Source: Calliphora vicina (taxonomy: Eukaryota; Arthropoda; Insecta; Diptera; Calliphoridae). Taken from it: DNA of 64,000 nt. How positions within the stretch are numbered: position 1 is the first letter of the stretch; every line of letters begins with the position of its first letter. This document shows positions 41,536 through 51,182 of the stretch, one piece after another. The DNA lies in contig NC_088780.1 of the NCBI RefSeq assembly GCF_958450345.1, positions 67,665,533 to 67,729,532 on the forward strand, given 5' to 3'. Made by a program: the position numbers and the translations under genes. Below the pieces are notes generated by a model. It ran no database searches and was not told the DNA's origin. It saw only the letters and a list, made by a program, of their open reading frames with translations.

Positions 41536-41817
41536 AATACTTTTAATAATAATTGTAATAAAATATATAAGAACGTTAGTATATTAATACATTTTAGCTT
41601 AATATAAATTTAATAGAATCAGTAGTGCGATTCACTAACTTTTAACGAACCGACAATCGTAATGTTTATCGACATAAATAATCGCTTGCAGTAACGATAG
41701 TGTGATTCAGTAATTTATTTTTAACGATTGTTTAAGATATGACATCTCTGTCTACAAAATATCAAAATAAGCGAAAAGTAGAAAACCATTATTTGACACA
41801 CAATAAAATAATTAACC

Positions 41818-41882
41818 AGTGGTGTAGTGAGTACAACGTTGACTAGCAATCGGAAGGTTATTGGTTCGACACTTGGCTGCAA
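41818..41882 (+). ncRNA. tRNA-like Pol III promoter segment, unit 1
   Basis: AGTGGTGTAGTGAGTACAAC resembles an A box, and TTGGTTCGACACTTGG contains a B box (GGTTCGANNC) about 45 bp later, followed by a T-run. No proper acceptor stem, so it is a SINE-head-like or captured tRNA relative rather than a tRNA gene. Confidence 0.4.
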
Positions 41883-42454
41883 CTTACTTTTTTTTATTTA
41901 TTTTTTTTAGTAAATACATATTTTTATGAATAATTCTACTAACAAAACAACTTATTTCCTTCCAAAATGTAAAGGATTACTTTTGGGACATCGCGAGCAA
42001 AAATAAGTACTTCTTCCAGGTGAATAATTAGTAGTATAATCTTCAAATTCCCCTATTTTTCAGCTTATTTTTTATATTTTATTGTAAATATTAATAAGTT
42101 AAGTAAACAAAATTGTGTTTCCATTATTTTTACGATAGTTCCAGCTACAAAAGATGAAGATGACGAAGAAAAAATTGCAAATACACTTTATCGATTAAAT
42201 AAACACAACTTAAATTATTGTCGCTAACATAACGAAAAAAAAAACTTTAAGTAACAGCTGTAGTGCGATTCACTAACTTTTAACGAACCGACAATCGTAA
42301 TGTTTATCGACATAAATAATCGCTTGCAGTAACGATAGTGTGATTCAGTAATTTATTTTTAACGATTGTTGAAGATATAACATCTCTGTCTACAAAATAT
42401 CAAAATAAGCGAAAAGTAGAAAACCATTATTTGACACATAATGAAATAATTAAC

Positions 42455-42520
42455 CAGTGGTGTAGTGAGTACAACGTTGACTAGCAATCGGAAGGTTGTT
42501 GGTTCGACACTTGGCTGCGA
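42455..42520 (+). ncRNA. tRNA-like Pol III promoter segment, unit 2
   Basis: Same as 41818-41882 with two or three substitutions (GGTTGTTGGTTCGACACTTG), again followed by a T-run. Confidence 0.4.
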
Positions 42521-43870
42521 CTTGCATTTTTTTATTTATTTTTTTTTAGTAAATACATAATTTTATAAATAATTCTACTAACAAAACAACTTATTTCCTG
42601 CCAAAATGTAAAGGATTACTTTTGGGACATCGCGAACAAAAATAAGTACTTGAATAATTAGTAGTACTATAATCGTCAAATTCCCATATTTTTTATATTT
42701 TATTGTAAATATTAATAAGTTAAGTAAACAAAAAATCCATTATTTTTACGATAGTTCCAGCTACAAAAGATGAAGATGACGAAGAAAAAATTGCAAATAC
42801 ACTTTATCGATTAAATAAACACAACTTAAATTATTGTCGCTAACATAACGAAAAAAAAACTGCTTTAAGTAACAGCTGACTTCAACCGACAGCGAATGTC
42901 GTTAAAAATGTTACTGAATAGCAAATTCGATAAATTTTCGTTATATTTATTTTAACGATACGATTATCGTTATAAAAGTTAGTGAATCGCACTACAGATA
43001 TACATTTTTTATCTAAAAATTAGTTATCTTCAAAAATGTATTATTACTAAAAACAATTAATGAAAAAAACAAAATTAACGAATAATTTATCCTAATTGAA
43101 AGCAACACTAACAACGAAAAAGGGGAAATAAATGAGAAGCATTGCCAGCTTAGACAAAAATCAGTACATTAGTAATTGTGCCTTTAACAACCTTTAATAA
43201 ATGGTTTTTAAAGCTAAAGTGTTCGTTAACAAAATTGTGTTTTAAATCTACAATAAGGTTTTTTTATGCATATAGCCGTAAATATTTAGTTAATAAGCTT
43301 AGAATATGTAGATATTTTAATATAAAAGCAAGCTTTGACAATTGTTAGAAAGCGAAAAAAAAGTTATTAGCTGTTTGACTGACTCCACCTTGTATAAATT
43401 CGCCTTGGTCTTACACAAACAAAAATGACTATTGTACTTGTTATAGTTACGCTGCCACCTGTAGGCCGTTTCTGTATTTCTCGAATTGTAAAATTACAAA
43501 TTGTATAAACTTGTTTGGACTTAAGGTCTTTTGTTACGTACAATTAAGTTACATTTTTTCAGAACTTTGGTAGCACTAAAATATATCTTTGGTAGCTCTA
43601 ATATATATCTGCCTCTTTTCATCATACTTGCTGAACTACTGTTTTTCTTATCCTTCATAAGGTCATCGGGTAAAATGTTACCCATTTTGAAATTAAAATT
43701 GCATTTTTTCTAAAATCTTTTTTTTTTTTTTTTTTTCAATTTTATTTGTTTATTTATTGTATCTTCATTCATGAACTAACAACAAGTACTTCAAATCTTA
43801 TATCTAATAATTATAATTTAATTAGTCCAGCCAGTCCCGGACGAAAAATTGTTTATTCATTTAGCTTTTA

Positions 43871-46494
43871 TTAAATTGGCATTCTTCCTTCTATTCTTTG
43901 GATTAGGTCTGCTGTGTCCCTCCTTCTTAACCGAGTGTGGCCACGGTTATTTAATATGTTGCGGGCCAGTGGGTTTGGGTGAATTTCAAGTTTTTTTAAA
44001 TATTTTTCTGCATTTTTCGTGATCTCAGTTTTCACGTTTAGATCTTTGTGTATATTCGCGTTTTTGATATACCAGGGGGCAACTGTGATCATTCTTAAAA
44101 ACTTGTTTTGGCGTCTTTGGATCTTTTCAACATTTGACGCTGAGGCCGCTCCCCATAGCTGTATGCCATAACACCATATCGGTTTTATGATCATGTTGTA
44201 AAGTAGAAGTTTACAATCTAAACTAAGCGTAGAGTTTCTACCAATAAGCCAATTAATTTGAATTGATTTCAATTTCATTTGAATCAACTTTGCATCTATA
44301 TGACTTTTCCATGTAAGGCGACGATCGAGATGTTTTCCGAGGTATTTCACTTCCGATTGTTGAATTATTGTTTGGTTATTGATATGAATAGGGGGGCATG
44401 ATTCTCTACGCAATGTAAATGTTATATGGGTACATTTTTGCTCATTGACTTTAATTTTCCATTGTTTTAACCATTTTTCTAATTCAAATATGTGATTTTG
44501 TAAGTAACGAGATGCTTCTTGAGGGTTTTCATGAATGCTTATAATAGCAGTATCATCAGCAAATGTTGATGTATGAGTACGATTGTTAGTTGGCATATCA
44601 GACGAATATATCAAATATAAAAAGGGTCCCAGGATACTGCCTTGGGGGACTCCAGCTTCAATGGGTTGGGGACTACTTAAAAAGTCTCCTTCTTTAACCT
44701 TAAATGTTCGACCAGTTAAATAGCTTTCCAATAGCTTATGTGTGTTTGCGGGTAAATTTTGACTCAGTTTGTATATTAAACCATCATGCCATACTTTATC
44801 AAACGCTAGAGAAATGTCAATAAAGGAACAATATTTCTTTTCCTCAAACGCTTTTCCTACAATATTTACAAGTCTATGGGTTTGTTCGATAGTACTGTGT
44901 TTTCTTCTAAAACCAAATTGATGATTCGGAATACAATTGTTTTCAATTAACATCGGGTATAACTTGTTCATAAGTATCTTCTCAAATAGCTTTGATATAT
45001 TGGATAATAGGCTTATTGGTCTGTATGATTCTACTTTTGTGTGATCTTTTCCCGGCTTAGGTATCATGGTAACCAGTGAAACCTTCCATTCTGGAGGATA
45101 ATATTCAAGGCGTAATATAGCGTTAAAAATAAAAAGAATTATTTTTATTGCTATCCGGGGTAGCTCCATAAGCATCTTGTTACTGATTTTATCAATACCA
45201 GGTGCTTTCTAGGAGTTTAAATCAACAATAGCCTTTTCGATCTCTCGAATCTCAAAACGTAGAGGTACGACTGCTCCAAAATGGGGTACAACAGGTGACA
45301 ACTCAATTGCTTCATTTGATGTGTTCGGTGTAAATACGTTTTTCAAATGATTAACAAACAGATTCCCTTTTTCAGTATCATTTCTTGCCCAACCACCACT
45401 TGAATTTCGCAAGGGGGGCTTACATATGACAGGTCTTTTAAGACTTTTTGTTGCTCGCCATAATGAGTAATCCGATTGCGGGGTTGCGTCCAGGCTTTCT
45501 AAATATTTATTCAATGATTCCATTTTTCGAAATTCCAAGAGCTTTTTAAGTCTTTTTATATAATCTTTAAGCTTCGATTTCAGTTGGGGGGATCTGTGCA
45601 ATTGCCACTCTCTTCGAACTCTTCTTTTTTCATTTAAGAGCCGTTCGACATCTGCAGAATAAATTCTATTATATCTGATTTGTCGGGGGTTTGGGAAGCA
45701 TGTTGAGCAGCCAGTTTGAGATTTTTATCGAAATTGATGAGAGTGATCGATGTTTTCTGGTGTTCTTAGCGGTATGCTTTCCGAGCAATGTGTACTGAGG
45801 TATTTTTTATATTTGAGCCAATCAATTCTTGTGCCTGTCATCGCTAAATTACCAGTCGGGGATACAATTTCTCGGGGGCTCAATAAAGTAACAATAGTGG
45901 GTGAGTGATCTGAAGATAGTTCCATCGAGGATTCAACTTGAATCATTTCTCCAGGGATATTTTTCATCACGCTAAAATCAATAACATCCGGTATTTTTCG
46001 TGGGTCAGTAGGCCAGTAGGTAGGTTGGCCGGTCGAAATCACATTCAAACCCATTTTAGAAATTGTATCAAACAAAACACGACCTTGAGGGGTAATCAGT
46101 CGTGATCCCCAGAATGTGTGCTTAGCATTATAATCGCCAGCAGCCAGGAAAAGGGGGCCTAGTGATTTAAGTATATCGATGAAATCACTAAGTTTCGATG
46201 AAAATCTTCAAGACAGTTTGTAGTAGCTTGAAGATAATCTTCGCAAAGGTCACACATTAAGTAGTGTTTGATTCGAGCTTTTATTAAAATTGCCGAGCCT
46301 CCGCATGCTCTACCTCTGGGATCTTTGGTATCATATATTACGTATCCATTTATTCGAAATGAACTTCTGGACGTCAAAAGAGTTTCAGAAACCAGCATTA
46401 TATCAATTTGTTGGTTTCTTAAAAAATATTCGAGTTCGTTTTTGTGTTGGCGTATGCCGTTTGCATTCCAGAAACATATTTTCAAACAGTTCAT
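43871..46494 (-). pseudogene. Jockey ORF2 (endonuclease and reverse transcriptase), broken
   Basis: ATG at 46494 (MNCLKICFWNANG), overlapping the ORF1 stop as CCATGA. Endonuclease motifs: VSETLL, SSDHSPTIV and, in another frame near 46085-46140, AAGDYNAKHTFWGS. Breaks occur near 46160, 45724 and 45602. RT is open from 45601 except for a TAG at 45209-45211 (in 'DLNS*KAPGIDKIS'). RT motifs: MIPKPGKDHTKVESYRPISL, FGFRRKHSTIEQ, FIDISLAFDKVW, AGVPQGSILGP, FADDTAIIS and YLGKHLDRRLTW. Catalytic aspartates remain, but the protein cannot be made whole. Confidence 0.84.
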
Positions 46495-47776
46495 GGCTTA
46501 TTTAGGATAGCTTGTAATAACATGGATTGCATTTTAAGCATTTCCTGCATCATATTACTCATAGAGTTGGTAAAATTGTTAACCGATTTCACTAGGGTCT
46601 CTATTGTAGCTTCCAGTCGACTAAAATTAGAAGTGGGATGTTGGTCTGCAAATTCCACATTGATATTAGGGTTATTTTCTTTTCCTATTGGTGGGTTTTG
46701 AGCAAAAGTTGGATTCGTTTTTAGAACACTAGCGTATGAACCTTTATTATTCATGGTTTGCGAGATTTGGGGGTAATGGGTATCAACTAGGTTTTTTGAT
46801 TGCACAGGATAAATACCGGGTTTCTGTGTTAATGTTCTTTTAACTATAGAATATACTGGGCATCCTCTGTAATTTGCTGTGTGATTTCCGCCACAATTGC
46901 TGCATTTTTTTACTTTTGAGTCGTTTTTGGATTTATCGCATTGGGTAGAACCGTGCAATTCTCCACATACCACGCAAACAGGGGGTAGTTTGCAAACACT
47001 GGACTGGTCACGATCTCTTATGTGGCTCTTCTATCGTAATTTTACGATGCAATAAATATTTTAAATTGTAAATTGGGTGTGTTTCATTTTTCTTGAGATT
47101 AACATCACCTGGTTCTAGTTCAACTCTAAACATTGGTTGGGGAATTTTCTCGCGATTTCTAATGTTGACTACATTTTTTATTTTAAACTTGTTATGTTCC
47201 AAAGCAGCCTTTATATCTTCAGGATCTACACAAGAGTCAATACCCTTAATAACAATTTGAAGCCCTTTGCTACTCTTCAATTGGTATGTGTAAAAACTTT
47301 GTTTATTGTTTTCAAATTCGGTAACAACCTTACGGAAATCATTTTCATGATTTACCTGTATCTTAGTCTCGCTTAAAAGGTACAACGTAAAAAGAATTTT
47401 CTCCGACCAACGAGATTAAATTCTTAATTAGAGCATTCGAATTTTGCTCTCTCAAATAAATAGGAGGGGGTTTGGACGACTTGGGTAATGTTGGGTGGTC
47501 AGCTGCTTCATCTTGCAAAATAGAAAATCTGTTTTCGGTAGTTTTCCTATCAATTTCCCTATCTTTAGGAATTTTTGCGGTTGATGCGATTTTTGAGGAT
47601 CTTGGGCTGCGTCCTCGTTTCAGTACGGTAATGTACCTATCAATTCCCACTTGGATTTGTGGTTTTTGTGCACTATATTTGGACTGAACATTTTTAGGTA
47701 TTGCTCCCGTACTATGGTTAATTGGGTTTGTACATACTGTGCAGGTTTTTGTTTTAGGGGGTGAATTATTTAGCAT
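46491..47776 (-). pseudogene. Jockey ORF1, broken, first zinc knuckle lost
   Basis: Best start is ATG 47776 (MLNNSPPKTKTCTVC); the frame further upstream has no ATG. N-terminal part to 47363, a frameshift around 47370, the conserved pre-knuckle domain (YQLKSSKGLQIVIKGIDSCV, HPIYNLKYLLHRKI) to 47008, then a deletion and shift that removes the first CCHC knuckle. The second and third knuckles remain (CVVCGELHGSTQC, CSNCGGNHTANYRGC). It ends ILNKP with TGA overlapping the ORF2 start. Confidence 0.8.
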
Positions 47777-47839
47777 ACCTTCAGGCGCTACTAAAAGTTT
47801 ACTTGTGCTCTTTATTGGTGGAAAAAAGAAAACAAACAC

Positions 47840-48985
47840 CAGAACGAAAATAATAAAAGATAACTTTAATTGGCACTTTTAATATTATATTTTATGACTT
47901 AATCAAAAAACGATTGTATATTTAAATATAATTTCGCGTCCATTCGCGTTAAAGATATATATATATTCTTTTTTTATATTTAATTTATTTTTAGCCGTCA
48001 ATATCATCAAAAAAAAAAACGAGATATTTGCGGAGATAGAAAAAAACACGTCCGTTTAGCTTAACTATACGCAGTGCAATGCGTGGTTGATATTTTTGAT
48101 ATTTTATGACTTTAATTTAATTTCAAATGTCAACAACTACGTTAGGTTTTTAAAAAAAAAAAATCTATTTTTTTATTTGGGTCAAATTTGACCCGATAAT
48201 CGTTAAGGTCAGTAAAGTTGAAGACCTTATGAAGGTAAAATAATCTCTTAGGAATAAGTAAAACACAGTTTAAATTGCTTTGGGTATTTCGATTTTTTTT
48301 TTGTTTTTATAAAACGGCATTGAAAAATATACTTGGTATATTTGTAGGACATATAGAAAACAAAGCATTAACTAAGTTTTCAGGTTTTCCAGATCACTTG
48401 TGAGATTTTCTAAATATAAAAAGTCTTCTATAATAGTTGGAGTATTTGTTTTAATTTTTTGGATTTCGAATATTTTTTAAAGTTTTTAATGCACTAAAAC
48501 TTATAAAAACACACTTTTAGAAAAAACCGGCTATTCGAGGAGAAAAACCTTAGCAAAAAAACCGCTTATTAAAAACCGTGCCGATCACCCTAATATATAC
48601 ACATGTATGTAAATTTTATTTTTTTAAAACGAGAACGTTTTGACTTTGTTCTTGAAGGTGTCAATTGTTTCTGACTCTTTATTGAATTCAAATTCTTAAT
48701 TCTAGCTTAAAATTAATGTATTGGATGTACCAATACATACTTATTTTCTACAAAGATGCCGATTGTGCAGTTTTAAACAAAGGCATCTTTGGTGGGCACA
48801 TTGTGTCAAATCATACCATTAATCCAATTCAATTGTGTGCAAATTTTGTGTTTACATTAACCATCTGGTGGTCTTCGACAATATTTATTAAATAAGAGAA
48901 TTTGTTTACAAATTCGTCAAACTAAAATTAATTTGAAATAAAACAGTAGGGTCGCACTTAAAGCCACCCACTATGTTTCGTCGAT
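47840..48985. other. Non-coding stretch between LINE and errantivirus env
   Basis: AT-rich. The 3' LTR of the errantivirus is expected here but I cannot delimit it; a purine-rich AGTGGGTGG (minus strand, near 48961-48972) just after the env stop may be its polypurine tract. Nothing else recognised. Confidence 0.35.
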
Positions 48986-49538
48986 TTATACCGGAATCGA
49001 CATTGTACTAACCGGAGGATTCGCACATATAACTCCCCTATCGTTAAGATTCGAGTCCCTTCGAATCTCAATATATTTCTTAATTCTAATTAATATACAA
49101 TATAATATAAATACAAAAACCAATGAATACAGTATATAAAAATTTTGATTATTTTGTTGTTTTTTTAAAGTCTCCTCAATTTCACTCATATTTGTAAAAT
49201 TTAATTCAGGATTCAATTCTGTTATATTAGCGGGCAAAACATTAAAATTAGGAACAATTACATTTATTTTACTTTCGAATCTTTTAATTTTAAAACTATC
49301 TATTTTAACTTCACAATTTTCAATACCGACAACATAATTCCCCTTCAGAGGATACGTAAAATTAGTACATGAATCATACAAAATGCCCTCCATGTTAGTC
49401 AACAACAAATTTCCAATTTCAATATCCTCAATGGATCTTTCTTTTCTTTCAATCTTTTTACAATTCTGATAATCATTTCTTACAACATTGGATATACACG
49501 GATCTGCAATTTTCATCTTAGATAAAATATTTTCCTTC
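48986..49538 (-). pseudogene. Errantivirus env, C-terminal half
   Basis: Contains cysteines and N-glycosylation sites (NFT, NIT, NFT) typical of the F-like insect envelope ectodomain, a membrane span near the end (ILYSLVFVFILYCILI, about 20 residues), and a short cytoplasmic tail rich in Arg, Lys and Asp. The first eight or so residues of the open frame (up to 49561) come from the hAT terminal repeat, so its apparent start is false. The 5' half is at 57536-58225. In this family the protein is a membrane fusion glycoprotein. Non-functional here because of the 7.8 kb insertion. Confidence 0.75.
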
Positions 49539-49585
49539 TCCACAATCATACATGGGCACACTGCATTATATTTCTAATGCATTAA

Positions 49586-49712
49586 GCATTGCAGTATTAC
49601 TGATTAAAAAAAAATCAGTATTCAGTAAAATTTTACTGACTACTGAAAAAAAAATCAGTATTCAGTAAAATTTTACTGATTACTGAAAAAAAATTCAGTA
49701 TTCAGTAAATAA
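49586..49712. repeat. Subterminal CAGTA-type repeats, left end of the hAT element
   Basis: Three or more copies of TCAGTATTCAGTAAAATTTT alternating with TACTGA-A-run. The matching right-end array is 57020-57270. Subterminal repeats of this kind often bind hAT transposase. Confidence 0.65.
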
Positions 49713-49785
49713 TATTTATTTTATTTATTGTTAAAAAAAAATTTTTGATGAAAAAAAGTTTTTTTTGTTTTCAAATACATAAGTC

Positions 49786-50118
49786 TTATTTTCCACAGTT
49801 AGCTTTTCTTAACACCAACATTTCAAAATTTGCGTCACTTAGTTTTTGTCTTCTAGAACGATTTACAATTCCAGCGAATGAAAATAATCGCTCTACAGGG
49901 GCGGACGAGGGCAACGGTGTATTATATTTTAGAAACACATTTTTAATTGCAGTGTGAGTTTTGAAACAGTTTGTAGTCGTGTCTCGTTCGGCCAGGTATA
50001 AAATTGTTTCATGTAGATAATTTCCCGAGTCATTAGAAACACACTGTGGGCATTCTTCATAAGTAAAGTCTGGATCTTTGACGGAATCATCACTATCAAA
50101 ATCTGATAAATCACTCAT
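49786..50118 (-). CDS. Short hAT-transposase derivative: N-terminal acidic segment fused to dimerisation domain
   Basis: ATG 50118, 110 codons. N-terminus MSDLSDFDSDDSVKDPDF is an acidic leader like those of some hAT transposases. From about residue 60 the sequence matches the hAT C-terminal dimerisation domain: FLKYNTPLPSSAPVERLFSF, then AGIVNRSRR and LSDANFEMLVLRKAN. The BED finger and the RNase H-like catalytic core are absent. It lies just inside the left end in the orientation expected for the 3' end of a transposase gene. It may be a simple internal-deletion product or could act as a dominant inhibitor; the open frame and ATG are seen, the role is inferred. Confidence 0.7.
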   Translation of the reverse strand: MSDLSDFDSDDSVKDPDFTYEECPQCVSNDSGNYLHETILYLAERDTTTNCFKTHTAIKNVFLKYNTPLPSSAPVERLFSFAGIVNRSRRQKLSDANFEMLVLRKANCGK

Positions 50119-51021
50119 TTCTTATTTTACACTTGGAATTTAACACTTTTAACGCTCAAATAGACTTTTGCATGTAATTAAAGAATATGTTTTTACTTTG
50201 TAAGTAACGTCCAAAAAATCTAAATTAACCCTTTCACGCACAGTATTAAACCGCTGTAATTTTTATAGCTATGAGTCAAAACACGTTTTATTTCGACGTA
50301 CATATATTGATAATTTTTGATGAAAAATGGAAAAATTGTTTTCGCAGGATATTATCTTTTTGGCAGGCAGTGCCATGAAATTCTTAAAAATAAATTAGTT
50401 TTCTTTGGAAATAACCATTTACTATATCTGTGAACTCAAAATTTCGCTCTATATTGAGAATAATTTAAAGAAAATCTTGGGGCACCGGTGACCGCATACG
50501 TGAAAGTGTTAAAAACAAAAATTGTAAGTAACAGTTTGTAACGGACGAAATGAAAATGTTAATAACATATAAAAAAAAAATTAATAAAGTTTAAATGATT
50601 ATGTTAATGTTAATTTAAAAGAAAATTATTCAAACAATATTAATTTAACATTTAAATCAAATATTGTGTTAATGTGTGTAAATAAAATGAGAAATAGAAT
50701 AAATTAAATAAAAACAATACACTCACCAAAAGATGGATCCGATGTTACAGCAGGCCTGTTGTCCATGGGTTTGAAATATTGAATTTTTACGTAGTTTTAA
50801 AATTCTTTTCTCATTTTGTTTAATGTGTCAAAATGTAATATTAAATTTAAAAAAAATGTATGTTTTTGTTTTTGTGTTTAAATTTGTTAACAGACAGATA
50901 TCTTTAAAATAAATTTAAAATATTGAAATATACAAAAAAAAAAATTACAGACAAATTATAGAATACAATCAAAATTGAAAACAATTATACTTTTTAGGAA
51001 AACAAAATTTTAATTTAAAAT
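50119..51021. other. Non-coding interior of the hAT element
   Basis: AT-rich, no domain. Several A-runs. Confidence 0.4.
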
Positions 51022-51182
51022 GTTTTATCCATTATTCAATGTCAATTCAAATGATTATAACTTAATGTTATTTGACTTGTCCAGGTTATAAAGGTCTTAT
51101 CCAGGTTATAAAGGTCTTGTCCAGTTTATAAAGGTTTGATGTCAACTAAATGTCTCAAAAGTTAAACTTTAATGTGTTATTA

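Larger units (their letters stand above)
41622..42995. mobile_element. Inverted-repeat element in tandem duplicate (TIR GTAGTGCGATTCACTAAC)
   Basis: The first unit starts at 41622, a second near-identical ~638-bp unit at 42260, both with GTAGTGCGATTCACTAACTT. Only the second has the right terminal repeat (TTAGTGAATCGCACTAC, ending 42995). So the structure is TIR-body-TIR-body-TIR. Each unit carries a tRNA-like box pair. No open frame of note; the target duplication is not clear. Confidence 0.7.
38659..43278. mobile_element. Harbinger-type element (TSD TAA) carrying a LINE and a tandem element
   Basis: Left CAGCCATATGCATAAAC, right (reverse complement) CGGCTATATGCATAAAA. TAA at 38656-38658 and 43279-43281; the copy 37351-37614 shows the uninterrupted sequence. 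Contains the LINE 39195-41535 and the element 41622-42995. A minus-strand open stretch at 38979-38746 has no recognised domain. Confidence 0.62.
38504..43407. mobile_element. hAT-type MITE (TIR CAAGGCGAATT, TSD GTCTTACA), copy 2, heavily nested
   Basis: Same ends as 37351-37614. GTCTTACA at 38496-38503 and 43408-43415, a perfect 8-bp duplication across 4.9 kb. Its own ~270 bp are split by the element 38659-43278. Confidence 0.8.
38344..43450. mobile_element. Second copy of the CAAGGCATATTTAACC hAT-type MITE, split and right-truncated
   Basis: Left end CAAGGCATATTTAACCAGG as in 35848-36173. The body resumes after the inner insertion at 43416 (CAAACAAAAATGACTATTG, GTTACGCTGCCACCTG) and stops short of the terminal repeat near 43450. 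Confidence 0.65.
43713..47776 (-). mobile_element. Decayed Jockey LINE
   Basis: The 3' end is marked by a T-run on the plus strand (43718-43738, poly(A) on the minus strand). ORF2 and ORF1 follow in the normal order to an ATG at 47776. Many frame breaks. The 5' end lies beyond 47776 and is not resolved. Confidence 0.84.

Noticed and set aside
46268..46701. Plus-strand frames at 46268-46510, 46290-46505 and 46444-46701
   Set aside because: Antisense shadows of the minus-strand Jockey ORF1/ORF2 junction.
49539..49561. Start of env C-terminal frame at 49561
   Set aside because: This part is the hAT terminal repeat, not env; the apparent Met-Cys-Pro-Cys start is created by the insertion.
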